Origin: Burkholderia thailandensis E264
Lineage (GTDB): Bacteria > Pseudomonadota > Gammaproteobacteria > Burkholderiales > Burkholderiaceae
DNA: 64,000 nucleotides
Assembly (NCBI RefSeq): GCF_000012365.1
Contig: NC_007651.1
Span: forward strand, 372,001 to 436,000
Direction of reading: 5' to 3'
Part shown: piece after piece, positions 10,168 through 19,093 of the stretch
Layout: every line of letters begins with the position of its first letter
Numbering within the stretch: the first letter of the stretch is position 1
The notes under the pieces: model-generated
Seen by the model: only the letters and a program-made list of their open reading frames with translations
What the model was told of the DNA's origin: nothing
Databases searched by the model: none
Translations under genes and position numbers: made by a program

Positions 10168-10906
10168 GTTTCGTCTCCTTGATGGTTTGGGCAATGAGAT
10201 CGGCCGCATCGGCCGCCACGACGTCATTGTCCGCCGAATGCGCGCCGTTTGCCGAGAGCGCGCCGACCGCGCGGCGGTACGTCGCATCGAGCTGTTCGGC
10301 ATGCGACACGGCCATTCCGAGGTTGCGCATCCGGCCGTCGTGCACGCCGTAGACGAGCGCGTGCACGGTGAGCGACTGGCCGCGCGCCCACGCGTCGTTG
10401 ACGATCGTCGTGCGGCACACGTTGACGACCTGCTCGATCGCGTTGAGCTCGATCAGGCGCCGGTAGCGCGCCTCGCCGAGCGGCCAATCCTCGAGCAGCG
10501 CCGCATGCTTTTCGCGCACGTCCTGCACGTGGTGCAGCCAGTTGTCCGCGAGCCCGACGCGGCGGCTGTGCAGCGCGGCGTTCACGCCCGAGCAGCCGTA
10601 GTGGCCGACGACCATGATGTGCTTGACCTTCAGCAGGTCGACCGCGAACTGGATCACCGACAGGCAGTTCAGGTCGGTGTGCACGACGACGTTCGCGATG
10701 TTGCGATGGACGAACACTTCGCCCGGCGGCAGGCCGATGATCTGGTTCGCGGGCACGCGCGAATCGGAGCAGCCGATCCACAGATATTCGGGCGCCTGCT
10801 GGTCGGCGAGGCGCGAGAAGTAGTGCGGGTCGTCGGCGAGCTTGCGCCTGACCCAGGCGTCGTTGTTGTCGAACAGATGGGAGAGCGGATGGTCGTTCGT
10901 GTTCAT
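10154..10906 (-). CDS. can: Beta-class carbonic anhydrase
   Basis: A 250-residue zinc enzyme interconverting CO2 and bicarbonate. Zinc ligands are visible in the family motifs WIGCSDSRVPA (Cys and the Asp/Arg dyad, about residue 42) and VVGHYGCSGVNAAL (His and Cys, about residue 101). It also has GEVFVHRNIANVV and ends as a Can-type enzyme (VHALVYGVHDGRMRNLG). The bicarbonate it provides is used by biotin-dependent carboxylases, which is interesting beside the biotin genes but may be coincidental. The longer open frame upstream is not homologous; the ATG at 10906 starts MNTNDHPLSHLFDNN, typical of the family. Confidence 0.95.
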   Translation of the reverse strand: MNTNDHPLSHLFDNNDAWVRRKLADDPHYFSRLADQQAPEYLWIGCSDSRVPANQIIGLPPGEVFVHRNIANVVVHTDLNCLSVIQFAVDLLKVKHIMVVGHYGCSGVNAALHSRRVGLADNWLHHVQDVREKHAALLEDWPLGEARYRRLIELNAIEQVVNVCRTTIVNDAWARGQSLTVHALVYGVHDGRMRNLGMAVSHAEQLDATYRRAVGALSANGAHSADNDVVAADAADLIAQTIKETKHDDC

Positions 10907-10967
10907 CTCAAGTGTAGGTTCCGTGGGATGAAAAAAAGAGCGTTCGCACGCGGGCGAGCGGCGGCGC

Positions 10968-12779
10968 TCACGCGGCGGCGCGCTTGCCGTCTTCGGCCGC
11001 GTCGCCCGGCGCGAAGCGCTCCGGATAGCGGAGGCAAAAGCGCAGCGCCGGCTCGTAGGCGAAGAAATCGGGCAGCTCGCCGCGCAGCAGGCGGTCCTTG
11101 CTGTCCTGCCAGAGCTGCGGATCGAAGAAATCCGCGTGATGCGCGAGGAAGTGCTCGCGCACGCGCGGGTCGCCAAGCAGGAACGGCGCGTAGGTTTCTG
11201 GGAAGATGTCGTGCGGGCCGACCGTGTACCACGGCTCGCCCGACATCTCGTCTTCGTCGTTGCGCGGCGGCGGCACGCGGCGCACGTTGCAGTCGGTCAG
11301 GTATTCGATCTCGTCGTAGTCGTAGAACACGACGCGCCCGTGGCGCGTCACGCCGAAGTTCTTGTACAGCATGTCGCCGGGGAAGATGTTCGCCTGGATC
11401 AGTTCCTTCACCGCGTTGCCGTATTCGCGCACGCCGTGCTCGATCTCGGCGTCGCTGCCGTTTTGCAGATACAGGTTGAGCGGCACCATCCGGCGCTCGA
11501 TGTACAGGTGCTTGATGACGAGGCTGTCGCCCTCGTATTCGATGAGCGACGGCACTTCCTTTTCGAGCTCGCGCACGAGCGCGTCGTCGAGCCGCGCGAG
11601 CGGCAGCGCGACGCTCGAGTATTCGAGCGTGTCCGCCATCCGGCCGAGGCGGTCGTGGCGCTTGACGAGCAGGTATTTGTCCATGATCTGCTCGCGCGTC
11701 GTTTCCTTCGGCGGCGGGAAGTGATCCTTGATCATCTTGAACACGTACGGGAACGACGGCAGCGTGAACACGAGCATCACGAGGCCCTTGATGCCGGGCG
11801 CGATGATGAAGCGGTCGCTCGAATGCGACAGGTGATGCAGCAGATCGCGGTAGAACAGGTTCTTGCCCTGCTTCTGCAGGCCCACCGACGTGTAGATCTC
11901 CGCCTTCGGCTTGCCCGGCATGATCGAGCGCAGGAACTGCACGTACGCGGACGGCACGTTCATGTCGACGAGGAAGTACGAGTGCGAGAAGCTGAAGATG
12001 ATCTTCAGCTGGTCGCGCCGCAGGAGCACCGTGTCGAGCGCGAGAACGCCCGCGCGCGCGTGGCGGATCGGCACCGCGAACGGCAGCACGCGGTCGCCGT
12101 TGATGATGCGCCCGACGATGTACGCGGTCTTGTTCCGGTAGAACAGCGACGAGAGCACGTGGATCTGGAAATTCACCGCTTCGTCGAACGCGCCGAACTC
12201 GTCGTGGATCGCCTGCATGATGCACGCGATGTCGCGCTCGAGATCCTCGAACGGCGGGTTGAGCTGGAAGTTCGTGACGATCCGCTCGAGCGTCGCGGCG
12301 AGCCCCTCGCTGCCCGGATAGTACGCGCGGTACGTCGGCTTCGCGGCGGGCTCGTCGTTCTCGATGTATTCGGTCGAGATCGCCGGGCGCACGAAGATGA
12401 AATCGTTGTTGAAGTACGCGCGATGCAGGATCTTGCAGCACACCGAATTGAAGAACGTTTCCGCGCATTCGGGCTGGCGGTGCGACGTCAGGAGGCCGAT
12501 GTAATGCAGCTTGATCTGCGGCCAGACGTCGTGGTCGATGTTCTCCGCGTCGTACTCGTCCTCGAGCAGCTCGACGCACTCGCGCACGCGGTCGTCGTAC
12601 GACGTGATGCGCTCGCGCGCGAGCCGCTGCAGCCCGTGCCAGTCCGAGCGCTCGAACAGGTCCTTCGCTTCGACGGCCGCCTCGCGGAAGATCCGGTAGT
12701 GGCGATCGAAGTTCTCGAGGATCGTCTGCGCGACGTCGAAGCCGATCTGCGAGGACAGCAGTTTGGGAAAGTGATTCAT
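10968..12779 (-). CDS. aceK: Isocitrate dehydrogenase kinase/phosphatase AceK
   Basis: A bifunctional enzyme of about 600 residues (603 here). It phosphorylates and dephosphorylates isocitrate dehydrogenase and so steers carbon between the TCA cycle and the glyoxylate shunt. Recognisable AceK blocks include [16 protein letters not shown], the P-loop-like [21 protein letters not shown] (ATP binding, about residues 315-335), [34 protein letters not shown] (catalytic region) and the C-terminal [16 protein letters not shown] chose ATG 12779 over the GTG at 12809 because a TAAAAT -10 box at 12813-12818 would leave no leader for the longer form. It is the first gene of this minus-strand run. Confidence 0.96.
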   Translation of the reverse strand: MNHFPKLLSSQIGFDVAQTILENFDRHYRIFREAAVEAKDLFERSDWHGLQRLARERITSYDDRVRECVELLEDEYDAENIDHDVWPQIKLHYIGLLTSHRQPECAETFFNSVCCKILHRAYFNNDFIFVRPAISTEYIENDEPAAKPTYRAYYPGSEGLAATLERIVTNFQLNPPFEDLERDIACIMQAIHDEFGAFDEAVNFQIHVLSSLFYRNKTAYIVGRIINGDRVLPFAVPIRHARAGVLALDTVLLRRDQLKIIFSFSHSYFLVDMNVPSAYVQFLRSIMPGKPKAEIYTSVGLQKQGKNLFYRDLLHHLSHSSDRFIIAPGIKGLVMLVFTLPSFPYVFKMIKDHFPPPKETTREQIMDKYLLVKRHDRLGRMADTLEYSSVALPLARLDDALVRELEKEVPSLIEYEGDSLVIKHLYIERRMVPLNLYLQNGSDAEIEHGVREYGNAVKELIQANIFPGDMLYKNFGVTRHGRVVFYDYDEIEYLTDCNVRRVPPPRNDEDEMSGEPWYTVGPHDIFPETYAPFLLGDPRVREHFLAHHADFFDPQLWQDSKDRLLRGELPDFFAYEPALRFCLRYPERFAPGDAAEDGKRAAA

Positions 12780-12812
12780 CGTGCGCGGGCTCACGGGCGG
12801 AAAGCTCACGCC

Positions 12813-12818
12813 ATTTTA
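12813..12818 (-). promoter_or_regulatory. Candidate -10 box of aceK
   Basis: On the minus strand this reads TAAAAT, about 34 bases before the aceK ATG. The -35 region is weak (GCTAAA with 17-base spacing). It is useful mainly because it argues against the upstream GTG start. Confidence 0.4.
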
Positions 12819-13005
12819 GCGCCGGGCGGGCGCGCTTTAGCCATTGCAGGGCGATTCGGCGCAGGCGGCCGGTGCGGCCGGTTCGGCGACGTTGCGCGAC
12901 ATTCGGCGGATCTTCACGCAACGATCGGAGTTCGCGCGGGATTCTGGCGCGATCTTTTTTTCAGGGGCGCGAAGGCGGTCCGGCGCGCCTTCGCGCGTTG
13001 AGCGA

Positions 13006-13011
13006 TAGAAT
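13006..13011 (+). promoter_or_regulatory. Candidate -10 box of the metallo-hydrolase gene
   Basis: TAGAAT about 57 bases before the ATG at 13068. No good -35 match is present, so this is a weak call. Confidence 0.3.
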
Positions 13012-13067
13012 CGGTTCCGGTTCGCGCCGTGCCGCGGGCCCGACGACAACGCAACGAGACACCCCCG

Positions 13068-14147
13068 ATGAACGCACTGGAACACCAACTCGATTACCCG
13101 CTCGCCGACACGCTGCCCGAGCCGGGCGGCTTCGTCGAGGTCGCGCCGGGCGTGCGCTGGCTGCGCATGCCGCTGCCGTTCGCGCTCGACCACATCAATC
13201 TCTGGCTGCTGCGCGACGAGATCGACGGGCAGGCGGGCTGGACGGTCGTCGACTGCGGGATCGCGTCGGCGGACATCAAGGCGCATTGGGAGCGGATCTT
13301 CGATGCGCATCTGGACGGCCTGCCCGTGCTGCGCGTGATCGTCACGCACTGCCATCCGGATCATTTCGGACTCGCGAACTGGCTGTGCGAAGGCGGCGAG
13401 CGCGGGCGCTGGAACGTGCGGCTGTGGATGACGCTCGGCGAATACCTGTTCGGCTGCCTGATGGCGGCCGGAAACGGTTCGAACGCGGGCGGGCCCGCCG
13501 CCGCCGATCATTTCGCGCGCCATGGCCTGGCCGATCCGGCCGCGCTCGACAAGCTGCGCAACCGCCGCAGCTACTTCTCGGATCTCGTGCCCGCCGTGCC
13601 GCCGCGCTACCGGCGGCTGCGCGAAGGCGACGCGCTCGCGATCGGCGCGCGCGAATGGCGCGTCGTGACGGGCTATGGCCATTCGCCCGAACATTGCGCG
13701 CTCCACTGCGCGGCCGACGGCGTGCTGATCTCCGGCGACATGGTGCTGCCGCGAATCTCGACGAACGTGTCGGTGTTCGACCTCGAGCCGGAGGCGAACC
13801 CGCTCGCGCTGTATCTGGATTCGCTCGGCCGCTACGAATCGATGTCGGAGGGCACGCTCGTGCTGCCTTCGCACGGCAAGCCGTTTCGCGGCGTGAGAAC
13901 GCGCATCGCGCAACTGCGCGCGCATCACGAAGCGCGCCTCGCCGAAGTGCGCGCCGCGTGCCGCGAGCGGCCGATGAGCGCGGCCGACATCGTGCCGATC
14001 ATGTTCAAGCGCGGCGGGCTCGACATTCATCAGATGACTTTCGCGCTCGGCGAGGCGATCGCGCACCTGAACCTGCTGTGGCTCGCGGGCGAACTCGCGC
14101 GCGAGACGGGTGCGGACGGCGTGATCCGGTTCCGGCACGCGGGCTGA
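13068..14147 (+). CDS. Metallo-beta-lactamase-fold hydrolase
   Basis: A 359-residue MBL-fold protein. The metal motif HxHxDH appears as VTHCHPDHFGLANWL near residue 94. Later ligands are expected in GYGHSPEHCALH (His) and LISGDMVLPRIS (Asp), and the last in LVLPSHGKPF. After about residue 290 comes an additional helical C-terminal domain (MSAADIVPIMFKRGGLDIHQ), as in many LACTB2-like and glyoxalase-II-like MBL proteins. The start ATG at 13068 gives a family-like MNALEHQLDYPLAD. The substrate is not predictable. It is divergent from aceK and convergent with the ABC-F gene. Confidence 0.88.
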   Translation: MNALEHQLDYPLADTLPEPGGFVEVAPGVRWLRMPLPFALDHINLWLLRDEIDGQAGWTVVDCGIASADIKAHWERIFDAHLDGLPVLRVIVTHCHPDHFGLANWLCEGGERGRWNVRLWMTLGEYLFGCLMAAGNGSNAGGPAAADHFARHGLADPAALDKLRNRRSYFSDLVPAVPPRYRRLREGDALAIGAREWRVVTGYGHSPEHCALHCAADGVLISGDMVLPRISTNVSVFDLEPEANPLALYLDSLGRYESMSEGTLVLPSHGKPFRGVRTRIAQLRAHHEARLAEVRAACRERPMSAADIVPIMFKRGGLDIHQMTFALGEAIAHLNLLWLAGELARETGADGVIRFRHAG

Positions 14148-14348
14148 CGCGACGGGCGGGGGCGCGGGGCGACGTCGGACGATCGGGCTCGGCGGGCGCG
14201 CTTGCGATTCCCGGGTGGCGCGTTTCGGTGTGGGCGGTCGATCCGGGTGCGGTCCGCGTGCCGCGGCGGCCGGCGGTCGATTGCCGCCGCCATACGGCCT
14301 CTCGGCCTCGCCGCTTCGCCGGCTCACCGAGGCGGCCGGCGCGCCCCG

Positions 14349-15995
14349 TCATGCAACGGGCTCGAAGCGCCAGCCCTCGCTCGTCCACCGCATCGCGTGC
14401 GTCGGCGCGAGCGCGTCGATGAACGCCGCGTCGTGCGACACCGCGACGATCGCCCCCGGAAAATCCGCGAGCGCCGCTTCGAACGCGCGCACCGATTCGA
14501 GATCGAGATGGTTCGTCGGCTCGTCGAGCAGCAGCAGTTGCGCGGGCGTCTCGCGCCATAGCGCGCACGCGAGCGCCGCCTTCAGCCGTTCGCCGCCGCT
14601 CAGCCGCGCGGCCGGCTGCGTCGCGCGCGCCGCGTCGAGCTGAAGCAGCGCGAGCCGGCTGCGCAGCTCGCCTTCCGCGAGCGGCGTGCGCAGCGCCGCG
14701 AGCTGCTCGACCACAGAGCGCCGCGGATCGAGCAGCGCGAGCCGCTGGTCGAGATACGCGAGCGGCACATGCGTGTCGCAGCGTCCCGCGCGCGGCGCGC
14801 ATTCGCCCGCGAGCATGCGCAGCAGCGTCGATTTCCCGCAGCCGTTCGGCCCCGTGACCGCGATTCGCGCCGGCCCGTGCGCGGACCACGTGACGGTTGC
14901 CGCGCGCGCGTGCGCGGGCAGCCACGGCAGCCGCGCGGCGTCGAGCGTGAAGAGCCGCCGGCGCGCGCCGACCTCGGTGCCCGGCAGCGACACGAGCACC
15001 GGCGCGTCCGGCTCGACGCGCTGCGCCGCTTCCCGCACGGCGTCGCCCAAAGCGGCCTTCGCGTCGCGATGATCGCGCCGCACGAGGCCCATGATCTCGC
15101 GCGCGCTGTTCTTCAGCGACACGCGTTTGCCGCTCGGCAGGTTGGCCGTTTCCGCATAGCGGCGCGTGGCGGCTGCATGCCGCTGAATCGTGTCGTGCTC
15201 GCGCGCGAGCCGGCGGCGCTCGCGGTCGCGCTCCGCGTGCGCGTGATCGAGCGCGGCCTGCGCCGTTTGGGCTTCGGCGTCGCGTTGCGCGCGATACGCA
15301 GCGTAGTTGCCGCCATAGACGCGCGTGCCGCGCGGCGTCAGCTCGACGATCCGCTCGACGCCCGCGAGCAGCGCGCGATCGTGACTGACGACGACGAGGC
15401 CGCTGCGCCAGCCGGCGAGCGCCGCGCGCAGCCAGTCGCGGCCGGGCGCGTCGAGATGGTTCGTCGGTTCGTCGGCGACGAGCAGGTCCGCGCCCGACAG
15501 CAGCGCGCCGATCATCGCGACGCGCGCGAGCTGGCCGCCGCTCAGCGCGTGCGCGGGCGTGCGCGCGTCGATCGGCGGCAGGCCGGCGTCGCCGAGCGCC
15601 GCTTGCCAGCGCTCGGCGAGGTCCCAGCGCCCGTCGAGCAAGTCGAAGTCGTCCGCGCGCGCGTCGCCGCGCGCAACCCGCTCGAGCGCGGCGAGCGGCG
15701 CGTCGAGGCGCGCGACGGCGGCGGCCGTGCATTGCGGGTCGGGCATCGCGTCGGCGTCGTGCTGCGCGACGAACGCGATCGACGCGTGCCGCTCGATCGC
15801 GCCCGCCGTCGGCGCGAGCCGGCCGGCGATCAGGCGCGCGAGCACGCTCTTGCCGGCGCCGTTGCGGCCGACGATTGCAGTGGGCGTGCGATCGAACGTG
15901 AGGTCGAGCGAATCGAACAGCGTGACGCCGTCGTCGAAGCGAAAGGAAACGTGATGAAGCGCGACGAGCGCGCCGATGGGAGCGGTCCGGGCCAT
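14349..15995 (-). CDS. ABC-F family ATPase (duplicated ABC domains, no membrane part)
   Basis: A 548-residue soluble protein with two ABC ATPase domains. The first has Walker A VGRNGAGKSVLARL (about residue 39), signature ALSGGQLARVAM and Walker B LLVADEPTNHLDA. The second has Walker A TGPNGCGKSTLLRM, signature LSGGERLKAALACAL and Walker B LLLLDEPTNHLDLES. The interdomain linker (about residues 220-280) is charged and helical, as in ABC-F proteins, which act on the ribosome rather than as transporters. GGAGG sits 5 bases before the ATG at 15995, which excludes the GTG two codons upstream. It is probably monocistronic. Confidence 0.9.
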   Translation of the reverse strand: MARTAPIGALVALHHVSFRFDDGVTLFDSLDLTFDRTPTAIVGRNGAGKSVLARLIAGRLAPTAGAIERHASIAFVAQHDADAMPDPQCTAAAVARLDAPLAALERVARGDARADDFDLLDGRWDLAERWQAALGDAGLPPIDARTPAHALSGGQLARVAMIGALLSGADLLVADEPTNHLDAPGRDWLRAALAGWRSGLVVVSHDRALLAGVERIVELTPRGTRVYGGNYAAYRAQRDAEAQTAQAALDHAHAERDRERRRLAREHDTIQRHAAATRRYAETANLPSGKRVSLKNSAREIMGLVRRDHRDAKAALGDAVREAAQRVEPDAPVLVSLPGTEVGARRRLFTLDAARLPWLPAHARAATVTWSAHGPARIAVTGPNGCGKSTLLRMLAGECAPRAGRCDTHVPLAYLDQRLALLDPRRSVVEQLAALRTPLAEGELRSRLALLQLDAARATQPAARLSGGERLKAALACALWRETPAQLLLLDEPTNHLDLESVRAFEAALADFPGAIVAVSHDAAFIDALAPTHAMRWTSEGWRFEPVA

Positions 15996-16227
15996 GAGCA
16001 CCTCCGGAAATGGATTGCGACATTCGCGCGGCGCGTGCGGCGTGCATGGTGTGCACGAAGGGCAATGCGCAGCGGCGAAACCATTCGGGGAAGGCTCAGT
16101 TGTTCACTTGGCGGCTCGGAATTCGTCGGAGGAAAGGTGCGGGGAGTATAGCAAGCGCCGCGCGATGCGGACAAGCGCGGCCCGGCGCGCGGCGCTGCGC
16201 GCGGGCCGCGGCGGCGATGTCGCCGCG

Positions 16228-17814
16228 CTACTGCACCGACACCGCGTCGAAGTGCTGCCGCCCGAACGGGCTCACGCGATAGCCGGCGACGTTCGGCCGC
16301 GTGATCGCCGCGGCGGTCGGATAGCCGAGCGGAATCCACAGCGCCTCGTCGTGGATGATCTTCTGCGCGGCCTCGTACAGCTTCGCGCGCTTCGCCTGGT
16401 CGGCGGTTTCCTTCGCGTCGGCGATCAGCTTGTCGAGTTTCGGATCGCAATAGCGCGCGAAGTTCAGCCCCGACTTCACCGAGTTGCAGCTGAATTGCGG
16501 CGTGAGGATGTTGTCCGGATCGCCGTTGTCGCCCGCGAAGCCCATGAACAGCAGATCATGCTGGCCGAGCTTCGCCTGCTTGATCAGCTCGCCCCATTCG
16601 ATCACCTTCACGTCCGCCTTCACGCCGATCTTCGCGAGGTCCGCCTGCAGCAGCTCCGCGCCCGCCTTGGGGTTCGGATTCAGCACGCTGCCCGTCGGGC
16701 GCACCCAGATCGTCGTCGAGAAGCCGTTCGGGAAGCCCGCCGCGGCGAGCAACTGCTTCGCCTTCGCCGGATCGTACGGATACGGCGCGATCGATTTCGC
16801 GTAGCTCCACGTGTTCGGCGGATACGGGTTCGTCGCGGGCGTCGCGGTGTTGTCGAACACGACCTTCAGGTACGTCGCGCGATCGAACGCGAGATTGAGC
16901 GCCTCGCGAACCTTGTCGTTGTCGAGCGGCTTCTTCTGCGTGTTGAGCGCGACGAACGCGGTCATGAACGCGGGCGTCTCGACGACCTTCAGCGTGCGGT
17001 CGGCCTTCGCGGCCGCGACGTCCTGCGGCTTCGGCGACAGCGCGATCTGGCATTCGCCCGCCTTCACCTTCTGCGCGCGCACCGACGGATCGGGCGTGAT
17101 CGCGTAGATGAGGCGCTCGACCTTCGGCTTCGGCCCCCAGTACGTGGGGTTCGCCTCGTAGCGGATCACCGCGTCCTTCGTGTAGCTCTTCAGCGCGAAC
17201 GGCCCGGTGCCGACCGGCTTCGCGTTCAGGTCCGCCTGCTTGCCCGCCTTCAGCAGCTGGCCCGCGTATTCGGCCGAATAGATCGATGCGAAGCCCATCG
17301 TCAGGATCGGCACGAACGTCGCGTTCGGCTCGTTCAGCTCGAACTTCACGGTCGAATCGTCGAGCTTCGTGACGGCCTTCACGAGCTTCGTGAGGCCCAT
17401 CGATTGCGCGTGCGGAAAGCCGCTCGCGCCCGCGACCTTGTGCCACGGATTCGCGTCGTCAAGCATCCGGCTGAACGTGAAGACGACGTCGTCCGCGTCG
17501 AGCGCGCGCGTCGGCTTGAAGTAGTCGGTCGTCTGGAACGCGACGTTCGGGCGCAGATGGAACGTGTACGTGAGGCCATCGGCGCTGACGTCCCATTTGT
17601 CCGCGAGCGCGGGCACCACCTTCTTCGCTGCTTCGTCGTACGACACGAGCGTGTTGAAGATGACGTCGGCGGATGCGTTCGTCGTGACGAGCGAGTTGTA
17701 TTGGACGACGTCGAAGCCGTCCGGGCTCGACTCGGTGCAGACCGTCAGCGGTTTGGCGACGGCGACGGCGGAAGCGGCGGCGAGCGCGGCGGCGGCGATG
17801 TGCGTGAAGCGCAT
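16228..17814 (-). CDS. Periplasmic peptide-binding protein of a dipeptide-type ABC transporter
   Basis: A 528-residue SBP family 5 protein. It has a cleavable signal peptide (MRFTHIAAAALAAASAVAVA), then KPLTVCTESSPDGFDVVQYN, the family 5 signature segment DADDVVFTFSRMLD, PVGTGPFALKSYTKDAVIRY and a DppA-like DNILTPQFSCNSV with two cysteines (here and ARYCDPKLD) that often form a disulfide in DppA. It should bind di- or oligopeptides, or haem, and deliver them to an inner-membrane permease. No permease or ATPase gene is adjacent, so it is an orphan here. GGGAGA precedes the ATG. Confidence 0.9.
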   Translation of the reverse strand: MRFTHIAAAALAAASAVAVAKPLTVCTESSPDGFDVVQYNSLVTTNASADVIFNTLVSYDEAAKKVVPALADKWDVSADGLTYTFHLRPNVAFQTTDYFKPTRALDADDVVFTFSRMLDDANPWHKVAGASGFPHAQSMGLTKLVKAVTKLDDSTVKFELNEPNATFVPILTMGFASIYSAEYAGQLLKAGKQADLNAKPVGTGPFALKSYTKDAVIRYEANPTYWGPKPKVERLIYAITPDPSVRAQKVKAGECQIALSPKPQDVAAAKADRTLKVVETPAFMTAFVALNTQKKPLDNDKVREALNLAFDRATYLKVVFDNTATPATNPYPPNTWSYAKSIAPYPYDPAKAKQLLAAAGFPNGFSTTIWVRPTGSVLNPNPKAGAELLQADLAKIGVKADVKVIEWGELIKQAKLGQHDLLFMGFAGDNGDPDNILTPQFSCNSVKSGLNFARYCDPKLDKLIADAKETADQAKRAKLYEAAQKIIHDEALWIPLGYPTAAAITRPNVAGYRVSPFGRQHFDAVSVQ

Positions 17815-17874
17815 GAGATCTCCCACGTGGCGTAATTCTGACGGCGGCGGGCGGCAACGCCGTAGCGGCCGCAC

Positions 17875-17904
17875 GCCAGCGGGATAGCATACCGTCAATG
17901 GGCG
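17875..17904 (-). promoter_or_regulatory. Candidate promoter of the peptide-binding protein gene
   Basis: On the minus strand TTAACG and TATGCT lie 18 bases apart, upstream of the ATG at 17814. Each matches the sigma-70 consensus at four of six positions. Coordinates are approximate. Confidence 0.35.
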
Positions 17905-18002
17905 CTCGACGTTAATCGGCGTCGGGGCGCGCCGCGCCGCGCCGCGACGCCGGAGCCGCCGCCGCAGCGGCGTGCCGCCGCGCGGGAGCGTCGGCGCGGC
18001 GG

Positions 18003-18107
18003 CTCGATCGCCAGTGCGGCCGCTTCGCCGCCGCCGATGCGCAGGCTCGCGACGCCGCGCGGCGCGCCGCGCTCGCGCAACACGCCGAGCGGCGCGGCGA
18101 CAATGCG
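18003..18107 (-). pseudogene. Remnant of a thiolase C-terminus
   Basis: Minus-strand translation gives 35 residues that align without a gap to the C-terminus of the intact thiolase encoded at 8974-10167, with 22 identities by my count. Shared core: RGVASL, then IGGGEA. Upstream of 18107 the frame loses similarity, and downstream it continues past the normal thiolase end into Arg-rich sequence, so no functional thiolase is encoded. This is most simply a decayed or truncated paralogue. Confidence 0.65.
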
Positions 18108-18186
18108 CGTGCCACGGAAGGAATCACGATCGAATCGACTGGCGTGACGCGGTCCATGCGTGCGGGATTGGCGATCTGGCATTTGC

Positions 18187-18198
18187 ATGCGTATGCAT
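18187..18198 (+). repeat. Near-palindrome ATGCGTATGCAT, first of a pair around marR
   Basis: Differs in one base from the perfect palindrome at 18878-18889 upstream of marR. It lies in a short AT-rich island (about 18180-18210) within an otherwise GC-rich gap, with TATTATGAT just after it. Confidence 0.4.
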
Positions 18199-18284
18199 AT
18201 ATTATGATCGAGTGCGATGCCGATGCAGGGATCGCGTGTTTATCGCGAGCGAGCGCCGGAAGAAGCGGCGAGCATGATGTGCGC

Positions 18285-18312
18285 GTGTCGCGTGTCGCGT
18301 GTCGCGTGTCGC
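18285..18312 (+). repeat. Heptanucleotide tandem repeat (GTGTCGC x4)
   Basis: Four perfect head-to-tail copies of GTGTCGC in the non-coding gap downstream of marR. Short tandem repeats like this can vary in copy number between strains. Confidence 0.8.
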
Positions 18313-18393
18313 GCGGTGCGCTGGGAGGTGCCGCGTCGCGCGCAAGGAAACGCCGCGCGTGCAGCGCGGCAGGGTGGCGGCGAGCTGAGCGGG

Positions 18394-18825
18394 TCAGTTC
18401 GAGAGCGCCTCGGCGAGCGCGAAGATTTCGGCGTCGAGCGCCTGCATGTTTCGCTTGCCGACGCGCCGATACACGTCGTTCTGCGCGGCTTCCCAATCGG
18501 CGCGCGACGCCTTGAACAGCGCGGCGCCCTTCGGCGTGAGGCTCCAGAGGCGCACCCGCTGGTCGTCGCCCGATTCGGCGCGCACCAGCTGGTTCGACTG
18601 CAGCGTCGCGAGCGTGCGGCTCAGCGTGGTCTGGTCGAGCAGCAGGCGCGTCGCGAGCTCGCCCGTCGGCAGCGTGCCGCAGGCGTGCAGCGCCGCGAGG
18701 ATCGTGAACTGCGTGACGCGGATGCCGTGCTTCGCGAGATGCGCGTCGTAGAGCGACGTGATGGCGCGCGTGGCCTGGCGCAGCGTGCCGCAATGGCACA
18801 GGAGTCTCATGGGGGCGTCGCTCAT
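18394..18825 (-). CDS. MarR family transcriptional regulator
   Basis: A 143-residue winged-helix regulator. The recognition region is GELATRLLLDQTTLSRTLATLQ (positions about 58-80, split here for clarity: GELATRLL then DQTTLSRTLATL), followed by the wing SGDDQRVRLWSLTPKG. Two cysteines close to the N-terminus (LLCHCGTL, residues 10 and 12) could be redox- or metal-responsive, but this is inference. I chose ATG 18825, preceded by GAGGGA, over the longer frame that runs through the promoter region. It is divergent from an SDR gene, its most likely target along with itself. Confidence 0.88.
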   Translation of the reverse strand: MSDAPMRLLCHCGTLRQATRAITSLYDAHLAKHGIRVTQFTILAALHACGTLPTGELATRLLLDQTTLSRTLATLQSNQLVRAESGDDQRVRLWSLTPKGAALFKASRADWEAAQNDVYRRVGKRNMQALDAEIFALAEALSN

Positions 18826-18845
18826 CGTGGGTCCCTCGGAATCGT

Positions 18846-18889
18846 TCGTCGACAACGAACATTCTATGACGCACAAGATGCATATGCAT
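18846..18889. promoter_or_regulatory. Palindromes in the marR/SDR divergent region (candidate operators)
   Basis: Two dyads lie just upstream of marR. GTTCGT and ACGAAC flank a 5-base centre at 18846-18862, and ATGCATATGCAT at 18878-18889 is a perfect 12-bp palindrome. A minus-strand TAGAAT (-10-like) lies between them, so a bound regulator would overlap the marR promoter. MarR proteins typically bind such dyads; binding here is inferred. Confidence 0.45.
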
Positions 18890-19093
18890 GATTTTGCGTC
18901 GGTCGGCGGCGGCGTATCGGCGCTGCGAAGCGCCGTGTCGACGGACGAATCGATGCGGCTGCATCGATTCAACGGGAAGTCGCGCATGCCGATTTCGGCG
19001 AGGGCGTTTTTTCCGGGAGAGTGGCGGCACCGAGTGCGCTTGCGCGCGCGGCGCCGGCCGTACGTAACCGTGGTCTTGTCAGCGAGAATCGAA

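Noticed and set aside
18217..18891. A 224-codon plus-strand frame across the heptamer repeat and marR
   Set aside because: It runs antisense to marR and translates the heptamer into a Cys/Arg/Val repeat; the marR frame has a clear winged helix.
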